From Treponema sp. (lineage in GTDB: Bacteria; Spirochaetota; Spirochaetia; Treponematales; Breznakiellaceae), in NCBI GenBank assembly GCA_009780595.1, contig WQZT01000111.1, forward strand, positions 1 to 5,684: DNA of 5,684 nt. Reading direction: 5' to 3'. Position 1 is the stretch's first letter. Each line of letters begins with the position of its first letter. This document shows positions 1 to 5,627 of this stretch, piece after piece. The translations under genes were made by a program, and so were the position numbers. The notes below the pieces were generated by a model. That model was not told the DNA's origin. It saw only the letters and a program-made list of their open reading frames with translations, and searched no databases.

Positions 1-1
1 G

Positions 2-394
2 AAAGTGAGCGCGGATAAGCGGCTTGCGCCAAAGCGGCTCGCGCCGAAGCGGCTTGTGCCGAAGCTGGGCGTTATCGGAATGGGCGGCTACGACAACAAT
101 ATTGCCGGCGGCGAATTCTTTTTTCCGCTGGATTATGTGCCGCGCTTGGACGGGAATTACCCGATGTTCGGGAAGGTGCTTGCCGGGGTGCAGGAAATCG
201 TGCGGATTGGAAGCGGGCCGGTGAAAGCGTTTGCCTACAGCACGTCGGATAAGCAGTTGCACAAACCGGTGAATCGAGACGTTATCGTATCGGTGAATGT
301 GGAAACGTTTGGCGAAACGTATCCGCCGCCTGTGCGCCTCAATGCCGCGCTGCCTGAGCATTGGCTTATGAACGATTACAGCGAGCGGATTTGA
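2..394 (+). CDS. Divergent cyclophilin-type peptidyl-prolyl cis-trans isomerase, C-terminal part (5' end outside window)
   Basis: The reading frame is open to the left edge, so the gene probably starts upstream; a GTG at 5 is in frame but has no visible ribosome binding site. Numbering from that GTG, residues 22-68 follow the C-terminal half of the cyclophilin fold: GVIGMGG, then GGEFFF (normally GSQFFI), then RLDGNYPMFGKVLAGVQEIVRI (normally WLDGxHxxFGxVxxGMxxVxxI), then the last strand DVIVSVNVETFGE. Cyclophilins catalyse proline cis-trans isomerisation and assist protein folding. Several active-site positions differ from human CypA (Gln of SQFF to Glu, Trp to Arg, His to Tyr), so activity may be weak or altered. 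Just before the conserved GVIGM strand the protein carries KRLAP repeated three times, which is unusual there. The stop lies 16 nt before the permease gene, in operon-like spacing. The family call is good; catalytic competence is uncertain. Confidence 0.75.
   Translation, partial: KVSADKRLAPKRLAPKRLVPKLGVIGMGGYDNNIAGGEFFFPLDYVPRLDGNYPMFGKVLAGVQEIVRIGSGPVKAFAYSTSDKQLHKPVNRDVIVSVNVETFGETYPPPVRLNAALPEHWLMNDYSERI
17..61 (+). repeat. Three 15-bp in-frame tandem repeats in the cyclophilin gene
   Basis: Three adjacent 15-bp units start at 17, 32 and 47, each close to AAGCGGCTTGCGCCA and differing at one to three positions. They encode KRLAP, KRLAP and KRLVP. A fourth partial unit (AAGCTGGG) follows at 62. 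The unit is a multiple of three, so copy-number change keeps the frame and lengthens a basic, proline-containing loop. This is seen directly; slipped-strand origin is an inference. Confidence 0.85.
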
Positions 395-410
395 GAGCGG
401 GAGTAAAACT

Positions 411-1337
411 ATGCACAAGTATATTTTGAGAAGGCTGGGATTACTGATCCCCGTCATTGTCGGCGTGATGTTTGTTATATTCACACTTACCTATATTACT
501 GACGGCGATCCGGCAACGCTCATGCTCGGTGATCAAGCGCCGCCTGAGGACATTGCGGCATTGCGCGTGGAGCTTGGGCTTGAGGATCCTTTTTTTGTTC
601 AGTTCGCGCGGTACATCGTCAATGTCGCGCAACTCGACTTTGGCACTTCGTTCACATCGCGCCGTCCGGTATTCGACGAAATAATTGCGCGGTTGCCGAC
701 AACGCTGCACCTGGCGACGATGAGTATTATTTTGGCGGTTGTGCTTGGCGTGCCGCTGGGAATTCTCAGCGCGACAAAGCAATACACAATTTTCGATAAC
801 GGCGCGACTGTCATCGGGCTTTTGGGCGTTTCAATTCCCACGTTCTGGCTGGGCTTAATGTTCATCCTGCTGTTCTCGGTGAATCTCGGCTGGTTGCCGT
901 CTGCGGGCTTTGGAACGCCCGTGCATTGGATTTTACCTTCGTTTACGATTGCCTTAATGTCGATGGCGATCATCATGCGAATGACGCGCTCCAGCATGCT
1001 CGAAGTTATCCGTCAGGATTATATCCGAACCGCCCGTGCGAAGGGACAAAAAGAAAGCGCGATAATTTTCAGGCACGCGCTGAAGAACGCGCTCATTCCG
1101 GTTATCACCGTGATTGGCTTGCAGTTCGGGATGCTTTTGGGCGGCGCAATTCTTACCGAGTCGATTTACGCAATTCCAGGGCTTGGGCGTTTTATGGTTG
1201 ACGCAATTGCGCGGCGCGATTTTCCGGTTATTCAGGGCGGCGTGCTTTTGATTGCGCTGGCATTTAGTTTCGTCAACCTTTTGGTCGATGTTCTGTACTC
1301 GTACATCGATCCCAGAATCAGATCGCAGTATAAATAG
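411..1337 (+). CDS. dppB: ABC peptide transporter permease, DppB/OppB type
   Basis: This 308-residue protein has the normal length for the DppB/OppB/GsiC permease family, which pairs with a DppC-type permease to form the inner-membrane channel for di- or oligopeptides. The N-terminus MHKYILRRLGLLIPVIVGV is the family's usual first membrane segment (about 10-29). Further hydrophobic segments lie near 99-120, 133-155, 173-190, 231-250 and 275-296. The EAA coupling loop that docks on the ATPase is at about 202-228 (YIRTARAKG, then RHALKNALIP). The protein ends in the typical YIDPRIR. The ATG at 411 follows a GGAG at 400-403 with 7-nt spacing. The gene starts 16 nt after the cyclophilin stop and ends 19 nt before dppC, so it is probably cotranscribed with both. 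Substrate (dipeptide, oligopeptide, glutathione or nickel) cannot be read from the permease alone. Confidence 0.93.
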   Translation: MHKYILRRLGLLIPVIVGVMFVIFTLTYITDGDPATLMLGDQAPPEDIAALRVELGLEDPFFVQFARYIVNVAQLDFGTSFTSRRPVFDEIIARLPTTLHLATMSIILAVVLGVPLGILSATKQYTIFDNGATVIGLLGVSIPTFWLGLMFILLFSVNLGWLPSAGFGTPVHWILPSFTIALMSMAIIMRMTRSSMLEVIRQDYIRTARAKGQKESAIIFRHALKNALIPVITVIGLQFGMLLGGAILTESIYAIPGLGRFMVDAIARRDFPVIQGGVLLIALAFSFVNLLVDVLYSYIDPRIRSQYK

Positions 1338-1344
1338 GATAAAC

Positions 1345-1349
1345 AGGAG
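1345..1349 (+). promoter_or_regulatory. Ribosome binding site fixing the dppC start
   Basis: AGGAG lies 7 nt before the ATG at 1357. This favours 1357 over any in-frame start further upstream, which would overlap the end of dppB and add about 35 residues with no counterpart in the family. Confidence 0.8.
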
Positions 1350-1356
1350 ACATATT

Positions 1357-2247
1357 ATGGAAGAAAACAGCTTGCCCGCTCCCGCGAAAAAGCGGAGCCA
1401 GATACGCGATGTCTGCAAGCGTTTCAGCAGAAGCAAAACCGCGATGCTGGGGCTTTTTATTCTGGCAGCGCTGGTTTTGTTGGCGCTGTCCGCCGATATA
1501 ATTGCGCCGGGCGATGAGCGCACTCCGGGCTACGATATGCAAAACCTCCGCAACACGTTTCAGCCGCCGAGCCGTGAACACTGGTTTGGCACGGACAACT
1601 TCGGGCGCGATATTTTTGCGCGGATTGCCCACGGCGCGCGGGTGTCGTTGCAAGTCGGGCTTGTCGTTGTTAGTATCTCGATGTTTGCGGGCGTTGCGCT
1701 CGGCGCGCTCTCCGGTTATTTCGCCGGTGTAATCGACAACTTCATTATGCGCGTGATTGATATTCTGCTTGCCATTCCGTACATCCTTTTGGCGATTGCG
1801 ATTGCTTCGGCGCTCAAGCCCGGACTGACCAGCGTTATGATTGCGGTCGGCATCAGCGCAATTCCCGGTTACGCGCGGATCGTTCGCGCTTCGGTGCTGA
1901 GTCTGCGCGAGCAGGAGTTTGTCGAGGCGGCGCGTTCCGCCGGAGCTGGCACGTTTCACATTATCACACGGCACATTTTGCCGAACTGCATGGCGCCGAT
2001 TATCGTACAGGCAACGATGGGCATGGCGTCGGCTATCGCGTTTGCAGCCTCGCTCAGTTTTATCGGGATCGGGCTGCAGCCGCCTGTGCCGGAATGGGGC
2101 GCGATGCTCGCCGAAAGCCGCCGCTTCATCCGCGATCACTGGCACATGGTGATGTTCCCCGGCCTTGCGATTGCGCTGGTAATCTTCGCGCTCAATATGA
2201 TGGGCGATGGATTGCGCGATGCGTTTGATCCGCGTCTGAAAAAATGA
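1357..2247 (+). CDS. dppC: ABC peptide transporter permease, DppC/OppC type
   Basis: This 296-residue protein is the second membrane subunit of the importer. After a polar N-terminus with KRFSRSKTAMLGLFIL (family OppC_N pattern, first membrane segment about 29-49) comes the hallmark HWFGTDNFGRDIFARI, with GARVSL just after (75-97). Membrane segments follow near 98-120, 128-150, 155-175, 212-238 and 265-283. The EAA loop is EFVEAARSAGAGTFHIITRH (187-206), which contacts the ATPase. Also typical are LSFIGIGLQPPVPEWG (233-248) and the C-terminus MMGDGLRDAFDPRLKK. The start at 1357 is chosen for its AGGAG and because the protein then has normal length. It lies 19 nt after dppB and 48 nt before the fused ATPase gene. 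The 48-nt gap contains only a weak stem-loop near 2251-2267. Confidence 0.93.
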   Translation: MEENSLPAPAKKRSQIRDVCKRFSRSKTAMLGLFILAALVLLALSADIIAPGDERTPGYDMQNLRNTFQPPSREHWFGTDNFGRDIFARIAHGARVSLQVGLVVVSISMFAGVALGALSGYFAGVIDNFIMRVIDILLAIPYILLAIAIASALKPGLTSVMIAVGISAIPGYARIVRASVLSLREQEFVEAARSAGAGTFHIITRHILPNCMAPIIVQATMGMASAIAFAASLSFIGIGLQPPVPEWGAMLAESRRFIRDHWHMVMFPGLAIALVIFALNMMGDGLRDAFDPRLKK

Positions 2248-2295
2248 TGTGACAATGTATTGTTGTCGAATTGCGTTTGTTGAAAAGGAAACACT

Positions 2296-4368
2296 ATGCT
2301 GGAAAATTCAAGGCTCGATAAAAACGAATGCCTTCTTGATATAAAAGACTTGACGATTCACTATATAACCGATGACGGAACTGTCTGCGCCGTGAACGAT
2401 CTCAATTTGCAGTTACAGCGCGGGCAGACAATCGGGCTCGTCGGCGAAACCGGAGCGGGAAAAACTACAACCGCGCTTGGCATAATGCAGCTCGTGCCAG
2501 ACCCGCCGGGAAAAATTGTCGGCGGCGAAATATATTTTGCAGGCGAGAATATTGCACAGAAAAGCGGCGCAGACATGCGGAAGATTCGCGGCAAGAAAAT
2601 CTCGATGATTTTTCAAGATCCAATGACGAGCTTAAACCCCGTGATCCCCGTGCGCGATCAAATTGCCGAAGTTATCCTTCTGCACGAAAAGCTGACCGCC
2701 GCACAAGCCGCGCGTAAAGCCGAGGAAATGCTGGAACTCGTTGGCATACGCGCCGAGCGCGCCAATGATTTTCCACACCAGTTTTCTGGCGGGATGCGCC
2801 AGCGGGTTGTGATTGCAATCGCGCTTGCATGCAACCCGGAGCTGCTGATCGCGGATGAGCCGACAACGGCGCTTGACGTTACCATTCAGGCGCAGGTTCT
2901 TGAACTGATGAAGAACCTCAAGCGCGAGCTTAACACGTCGATGATTATGATCACGCACTCGCTCGGCATTGTCGCCGAGATTTGCGACAAGGTTGCGATT
3001 ATGTACGCCGGGAACATTGTCGAGATCGCCGATAAAGACGAATTGTTCCGCAACCCAAAGCATCCGTACACGATTGGGCTTTTTAATTCCATTCCCGATT
3101 TGGACAAAGACGAAGAAAAGCTGTCGCCGATTCAAGGCAATATGGTTGATCCCGCAAACCTGCCGCACGGCTGCCCGTTCAGCCCGCGCTGTTTTATGGC
3201 GAAACCAGAATGCTCCCAGCAGAAACCTGAAAACATTGTCGTTAGCGAAAATCACTTTGTCAGGTGTCTGCGTTGCAAGGAACCTGCCGTTGAAACAGCG
3301 ATGCCGCACACCGCGATGGAAAACGCCGCCGCTGAAATTACCGCACCGCGTGTAAGTGTTGTTCCTTCGCCGAAGATTGATCCTTCGTCGCCTTCGTCGC
3401 CTTCGTCGCCTTCTGTTCTCATGGAAGTGAAAGGCTTGAAAAAGTATTTCAAAACCAAGCGCGGTTTTTTACACGCGGTTGACGGCATTGACTTTGCGAT
3501 TAACCGCGGTGAAACGCTCGGGCTTGTCGGAGAATCTGGCTGCGGCAAGTCTACGACGGGGCGGGTTGTTCTGCGCCTTACGGATGCGACTGCGGGTGAA
3601 ATAAACTTTAACGGCGAAAATATACTCGGTTACAATAAAAGCCGCCTGCGGAGTTTCCGCGAAAACGCGCAGATTATTTTTCAGGATCCGTTTTCATCGC
3701 TCAACCCGCGTATGAGCGTTTTTGAAATTATCGCAAATCCGCTTGTCATCAATAGAAAGGCGTCGTCAAGGAAAGACCTCCGCAAACAGGTTCTCTCGCT
3801 GATGGACACTGTTGGACTTGCCTCGCGCCTTGAAAACGTGTACCCGCACGAACTCGATGGCGGCAGACGGCAGCGCATCGGCGTTGCCCGCGCGCTGGCG
3901 CTGAAGCCTTCGTTCATCGTGCAAGACGAGCCAGTTTCCGCGCTCGATGTTTCGATTCAGGCGCAGATACTCAACCTGATGCAGGAACTTCAGCGGGAAA
4001 TGAAATTGACGTACCTGTTTATCTCGCACGACATCGGCGTTATCAAACACATGAGCGACAACGTTGCGATTATGTACCTCGGTAAAATCGCCGAAATGTC
4101 AGACTGCGCCTCGATCTTCAAAAACCCGCTGCACCCGTACACAAAGGCGCTGTTGAGCGCAATTCCAATTCCCAAAGTGGACATTAAGCGCGAGCGCATC
4201 ATCCTTGAAGGCGATGTTCCAAGTCCGATAAACCCGCCGCCGGGCTGCCGCTTTTACAGCAGGTGTTTCCAGCGCGAGGAGATTTGCAAAAACCAGGAGC
4301 CGGAACTTGTGCAGTATTCGCCAACGCGGCTTATCGCGTGCCACCTAGTGAAGCCGCCAGCGGCGTAA
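2296..4368 (+). CDS. dppD: Fused DppD-DppF dipeptide ABC transporter ATPase (two nucleotide-binding domains in one chain)
   Basis: This 690-residue protein joins two normally separate ATPases that power peptide import, similar in plan to the GsiA type. Domain 1 (about 13-330, DppD-like): Walker A GETGAGKTT at 50-58, Q-loop Q107, signature FSGGMRQR 163-170, Walker B with catalytic Glu (LLIADEP) 183-189, H-loop H221. Domain 2 (about 376-690, DppF-like): Walker A GESGCGKST 412-420, Q463, signature LDGGRRQR 520-527 (Asp replaces the usual Ser), IVQDEP 541-546, H578. Each half ends in the oligopeptide-transporter C-terminal extension with four cysteines in CX5CX6CX17C (293, 299, 306, 324 and 651, 657, 664, 682), a layout that may bind an Fe-S cluster. 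The linker (about 330-375) is Ala/Pro/Ser-rich. No ribosome binding site precedes the internal ATG at 3421, supporting a real fusion. AAGGAA at 2285-2290 precedes the start by 5 nt. Confidence 0.95.
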   Translation: MLENSRLDKNECLLDIKDLTIHYITDDGTVCAVNDLNLQLQRGQTIGLVGETGAGKTTTALGIMQLVPDPPGKIVGGEIYFAGENIAQKSGADMRKIRGKKISMIFQDPMTSLNPVIPVRDQIAEVILLHEKLTAAQAARKAEEMLELVGIRAERANDFPHQFSGGMRQRVVIAIALACNPELLIADEPTTALDVTIQAQVLELMKNLKRELNTSMIMITHSLGIVAEICDKVAIMYAGNIVEIADKDELFRNPKHPYTIGLFNSIPDLDKDEEKLSPIQGNMVDPANLPHGCPFSPRCFMAKPECSQQKPENIVVSENHFVRCLRCKEPAVETAMPHTAMENAAAEITAPRVSVVPSPKIDPSSPSSPSSPSVLMEVKGLKKYFKTKRGFLHAVDGIDFAINRGETLGLVGESGCGKSTTGRVVLRLTDATAGEINFNGENILGYNKSRLRSFRENAQIIFQDPFSSLNPRMSVFEIIANPLVINRKASSRKDLRKQVLSLMDTVGLASRLENVYPHELDGGRRQRIGVARALALKPSFIVQDEPVSALDVSIQAQILNLMQELQREMKLTYLFISHDIGVIKHMSDNVAIMYLGKIAEMSDCASIFKNPLHPYTKALLSAIPIPKVDIKRERIILEGDVPSPINPPPGCRFYSRCFQREEICKNQEPELVQYSPTRLIACHLVKPPAA
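3382..3408 (+). repeat. Three 9-bp tandem repeats encoding the Ser-Pro linker of the fused ATPase
   Basis: CCTTCGTCG occurs three times in a row at 3382, 3391 and 3400. A related CCTTCG lies just upstream at 3364, and CCTTCTGTT follows at 3409. The repeats are in frame and give the low-complexity SSPSSPSSPS linker between the two ATPase halves, just before residue M376 where a separate DppF protein would start. Confidence 0.85.
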
Positions 4369-4389
4369 TTCCGCAACGGCGCGAACGCG

Positions 4390-4761
4390 ATGAAAGCGAT
4401 ACTGAAACGGGCGGCGTATATGGCGACGCGAATTGCGGCGATTGTGGCGGCGCTGGGCGCGGGCTACGAATTTGCCGCACGGAAAACGTTTACGCTGGAG
4501 TACGCCTTCACCGCCAATTTGTGGGTCGGCGTTACAATTCTCACCGGCGGGCTTGTTGTGTTCATCACGCCGACGTTCCTGCTGATACGGAAAAGCCCCC
4601 TCATCGATCACACAACATACGGAGCGAAGTTTACGGAAGAGCGCGAGCGCAAACACCGCCGCGCTTACGAATTAATCTACACTGGTGTAGGGATCATTTC
4701 GATCAGCGCCGCAGTGCAACTTGTTGTGTGGGCGGTGAGGAATTTAAGGCAAGCTGTTTAA
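4390..4761 (+). CDS. Small membrane protein of unknown function
   Basis: I do not recognise this 123-residue protein. It appears to have three membrane segments: about 12-29 (after a basic start MKAILKRAAY), 42-66 and 93-115. Between the second and third is a charged stretch, residues 68-92, containing KSPLIDHTTYGAKF and then EERERKHRRAYE, probably cytoplasmic. It is a hydrophobic, coherent protein with composition matching the upstream genes, so it is likely real. It starts 21 nt after the ATPase stop, in the same frame, and probably belongs to the same transcript. No good Shine-Dalgarno is visible before the ATG at 4390, so translation may be coupled to the ATPase gene; the ATG at 4420 is an alternative start. 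Position at the end of the operon does not prove a role in peptide uptake. Confidence 0.65.
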   Translation: MKAILKRAAYMATRIAAIVAALGAGYEFAARKTFTLEYAFTANLWVGVTILTGGLVVFITPTFLLIRKSPLIDHTTYGAKFTEERERKHRRAYELIYTGVGIISISAAVQLVVWAVRNLRQAV

Positions 4762-4793
4762 TATGCAGCTTTCCGTCACCCAGAAATATAAAC

Positions 4794-4817
4794 CTTGAAA
4801 TCTATCTTTTTTTCAAG
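4794..4817. promoter_or_regulatory. Inverted repeat over the -35 box, candidate operator
   Basis: CTTGAAA (4794-4800) and TTTCAAG (4811-4817) are perfect 7-bp inverted arms with centres 17 bp apart. They cover the -35 box and reach to the edge of the -10 box, where a bound dimer would block RNA polymerase. Toxin-antitoxin operons are commonly autoregulated. That this one is, and by which protein, is inference. Confidence 0.4.
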
Positions 4818-4823
4818 TATAGT
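4795..4823 (+). promoter_or_regulatory. Sigma70-type promoter of the mntA-hepT module
   Basis: TTGAAA (4795-4800) and TATAGT (4818-4823) are separated by exactly 17 nt. Transcription would begin near 4830, giving a leader of only about 15 nt before the mntA ATG at 4846. This is the best promoter match in the window and implies the module is transcribed independently of the transporter operon. Confidence 0.65.
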
Positions 4824-4833
4824 TATGGAGTCT

Positions 4834-4838
4834 AGGAG
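4834..4838 (+). promoter_or_regulatory. Ribosome binding site fixing the mntA start
   Basis: AGGAG is 7 nt before the ATG at 4846. It decides against the longer in-frame TTG start at 4795, which coincides with the -35 box and would add 17 residues unlike the family's N-terminus. Confidence 0.75.
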
Positions 4839-4845
4839 AAAAGCA

Positions 4846-5154
4846 ATGAACCAGATATACACAATTAGCGAAATAACAGAAAAACTTGTGCCTATATTTG
4901 GCAAAACACCTGTGAAAAAGGCAATCCTTTTTGGTTCATACGCCAAAGGCACTCCCAACGATGCCAGCGATATTGATATTGTTATTGACAGCACAGGAGA
5001 AATCAAAGGCATTGACTTTTTCGGAGTCCTCCAAGATATTACGGAAGCTCTCGATGTTCCCGTAGACTTGATTGAAGCGTCCCAAATCGTTGACGGCAGC
5101 CGTGTACAGCGCGAAATCGCCGAAACAGGAATTGCTATTTATGACCGATCGTAG
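4846..5154 (+). CDS. mntA: MntA-type nucleotidyltransferase (MNT) antitoxin
   Basis: This 102-residue protein is a minimal nucleotidyltransferase. Residues 30-44 contain the hallmark GSX10DXD (G30, S31, D42, D44), preceded by KKAILFGSYAKG. A third acidic residue, D74, sits in VPVDLIEA, completing the usual metal-binding triad. Size and motif match the MntA antitoxins of HepT/MntA systems. In characterised members MntA adds AMP groups to a tyrosine of the HEPN toxin and so neutralises it. The start at 4846 has AGGAG at ideal spacing and its own promoter upstream. The 3' end overlaps the toxin gene by 14 nt, implying translational coupling. Base composition is AT-richer than the transporter genes, suggesting horizontal acquisition. 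Confidence in the family is high; substrate and partner are inferred from motifs and adjacency. Confidence 0.92.
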   Translation: MNQIYTISEITEKLVPIFGKTPVKKAILFGSYAKGTPNDASDIDIVIDSTGEIKGIDFFGVLQDITEALDVPVDLIEASQIVDGSRVQREIAETGIAIYDRS

Positions 5155-5488
5155 CAGAATAATTATTGAAAAAATTAAATTATATGCGGTGCAAGCCAGA
5201 GAATTTATAGGTGATATGACATTTGAAGAATTTTCTCATGAGCAAAAAACCACTGTTGCCTGTATTTTTAATTTAAGCCAGATTGGTGAGTTAGCAGGCA
5301 AACTAGACAGCGAATTTACCGAAAGCACCACTCATATTCCGTGGCGAAAAATACGAGGTCTAAGAAATAGAATTGTACACGACTACGAAGGTATAGAATT
5401 AAATATTGTTTGGGATGTACTAACAGATTTTCTACCCGAGTTAATCGATTCTATCGAAGCCTTGGCGTCAGGCACTAGGCAAGGCTGA
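5141..5488 (+). CDS. hepT: HepT-type HEPN ribonuclease toxin (DUF86 family)
   Basis: This 115-residue, probably all-helical protein has the HepT active-site motif RX4HXY at 75-82 (R75, N76, H80, Y82). Y82 is the residue equivalent to the one AMPylated by MntA in studied systems. Other family marks are IFNLSQIGELAGKL (42-55), IPWRKIRGLRNRIVHDY (66-82) and a following IVWDVLTDFLPELI (89-102). HEPN toxins of this type are metal-independent ribonucleases that dimerise so that two RX4H motifs form the site; the RNA target here is unknown. The ATG at 5141 lies inside the end of mntA with AGGA at 5127-5130, and gives the normal family length; an earlier in-frame start at 5072 would add 23 residues read out of frame from mntA. 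All key residues are present, so the toxin appears intact. The last codons (ASGTRQG) run into a palindromic region at the stop. Confidence 0.92.
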   Translation: MTDRSRIIIEKIKLYAVQAREFIGDMTFEEFSHEQKTTVACIFNLSQIGELAGKLDSEFTESTTHIPWRKIRGLRNRIVHDYEGIELNIVWDVLTDFLPELIDSIEALASGTRQG

Positions 5489-5491
5489 CTC

Positions 5492-5550
5492 CTCCTATGA
5501 TTATTGTCAAGGGGGAAAATACATTTGCCCCTTGACAATAATCATAGGAG
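5492..5550. repeat. Perfect 23-bp inverted repeat (long hairpin) directly after hepT
   Basis: The arm 5492-5514 (starting CTCCTATGATTATTG) is exactly complementary to 5528-5550 (ending CAATAATCATAGGAG), with a 13-nt loop. Allowing a 3-nt bulge (an extra TCC on the left), pairing extends outward by TGACTCC/GGAGTCA to 5486 and 5553, so the left arm includes the hepT stop codon. No run of T follows either arm immediately (TTTT appears only at 5555-5558), so it is not a classic intrinsic terminator, although it could still end or protect the hepT transcript. Other possibilities are a small palindromic repeat element or abutting ends of an insertion sequence. Confidence 0.9.
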
Positions 5551-5571
5551 TCACTTTTGCGTCACCTTTTT
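5550..5571 (+). repeat. Two imperfect 11-bp direct repeats between the palindromes
   Basis: GTCACTTTTGC (5550-5560) is followed directly by GTCACCTTTTT (5561-5571), sharing 8 of 11 positions. They bridge the two inverted repeats. No function is evident. Confidence 0.5.
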
Positions 5572-5572
5572 G

Positions 5573-5627
5573 AAAATCGATTTCCGTGTGGGATGGTATA
5601 CCTGACAGTTCCACGGAAATCAATTTT
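5573..5627. terminator. Second inverted repeat, possible bidirectional terminator
   Basis: AAAATCGATTTCCGTG (5573-5588) pairs with CACGGAAATCAATTTT (5612-5627) at 15 of 16 positions. The stem has a GC-containing core next to the loop and A/T runs at its base, so either strand would give a stem followed by T-rich sequence, as in bidirectional terminators. Against this, the 23-nt loop is long. The loop holds an 8-bp perfect palindrome, GGTATACC (5595-5602). It could terminate hepT and a convergent gene beyond the right edge. It could also be part of the same repeat element as the neighbouring palindrome. Confidence 0.4.

Noticed and set aside
1252..1356. Longer dppC reading frame beginning inside dppB
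   Set aside because: The added residues are dppB read in another frame, and ATG 1357 has its own AGGAG.
2251..2267. Small stem-loop GACAA/TTGTC in the 48-nt gap between dppC and the fused ATPase gene
   Set aside because: Five pairs with alternative foldings and no T-tract; too weak to call an attenuator or terminator.
4263..4835. A long + strand frame overlapping the end of the ATPase gene and the small membrane protein
   Set aside because: It is an out-of-frame shadow with Arg/Cys-rich low-quality sequence. The two genes it overlaps have coherent proteins.
4795..4845. Longer mntA start at TTG 4795
   Set aside because: It overlaps the -35 box and lacks a ribosome binding site, whereas ATG 4846 has an AGGAG at 7 nt.
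5458..5486. Small inverted repeat AGCCTTG/CAAGGCT at the end of hepT
   Set aside because: Seven pairs within coding sequence with no T-tract; likely chance, though it adds to the palindromes at this locus.
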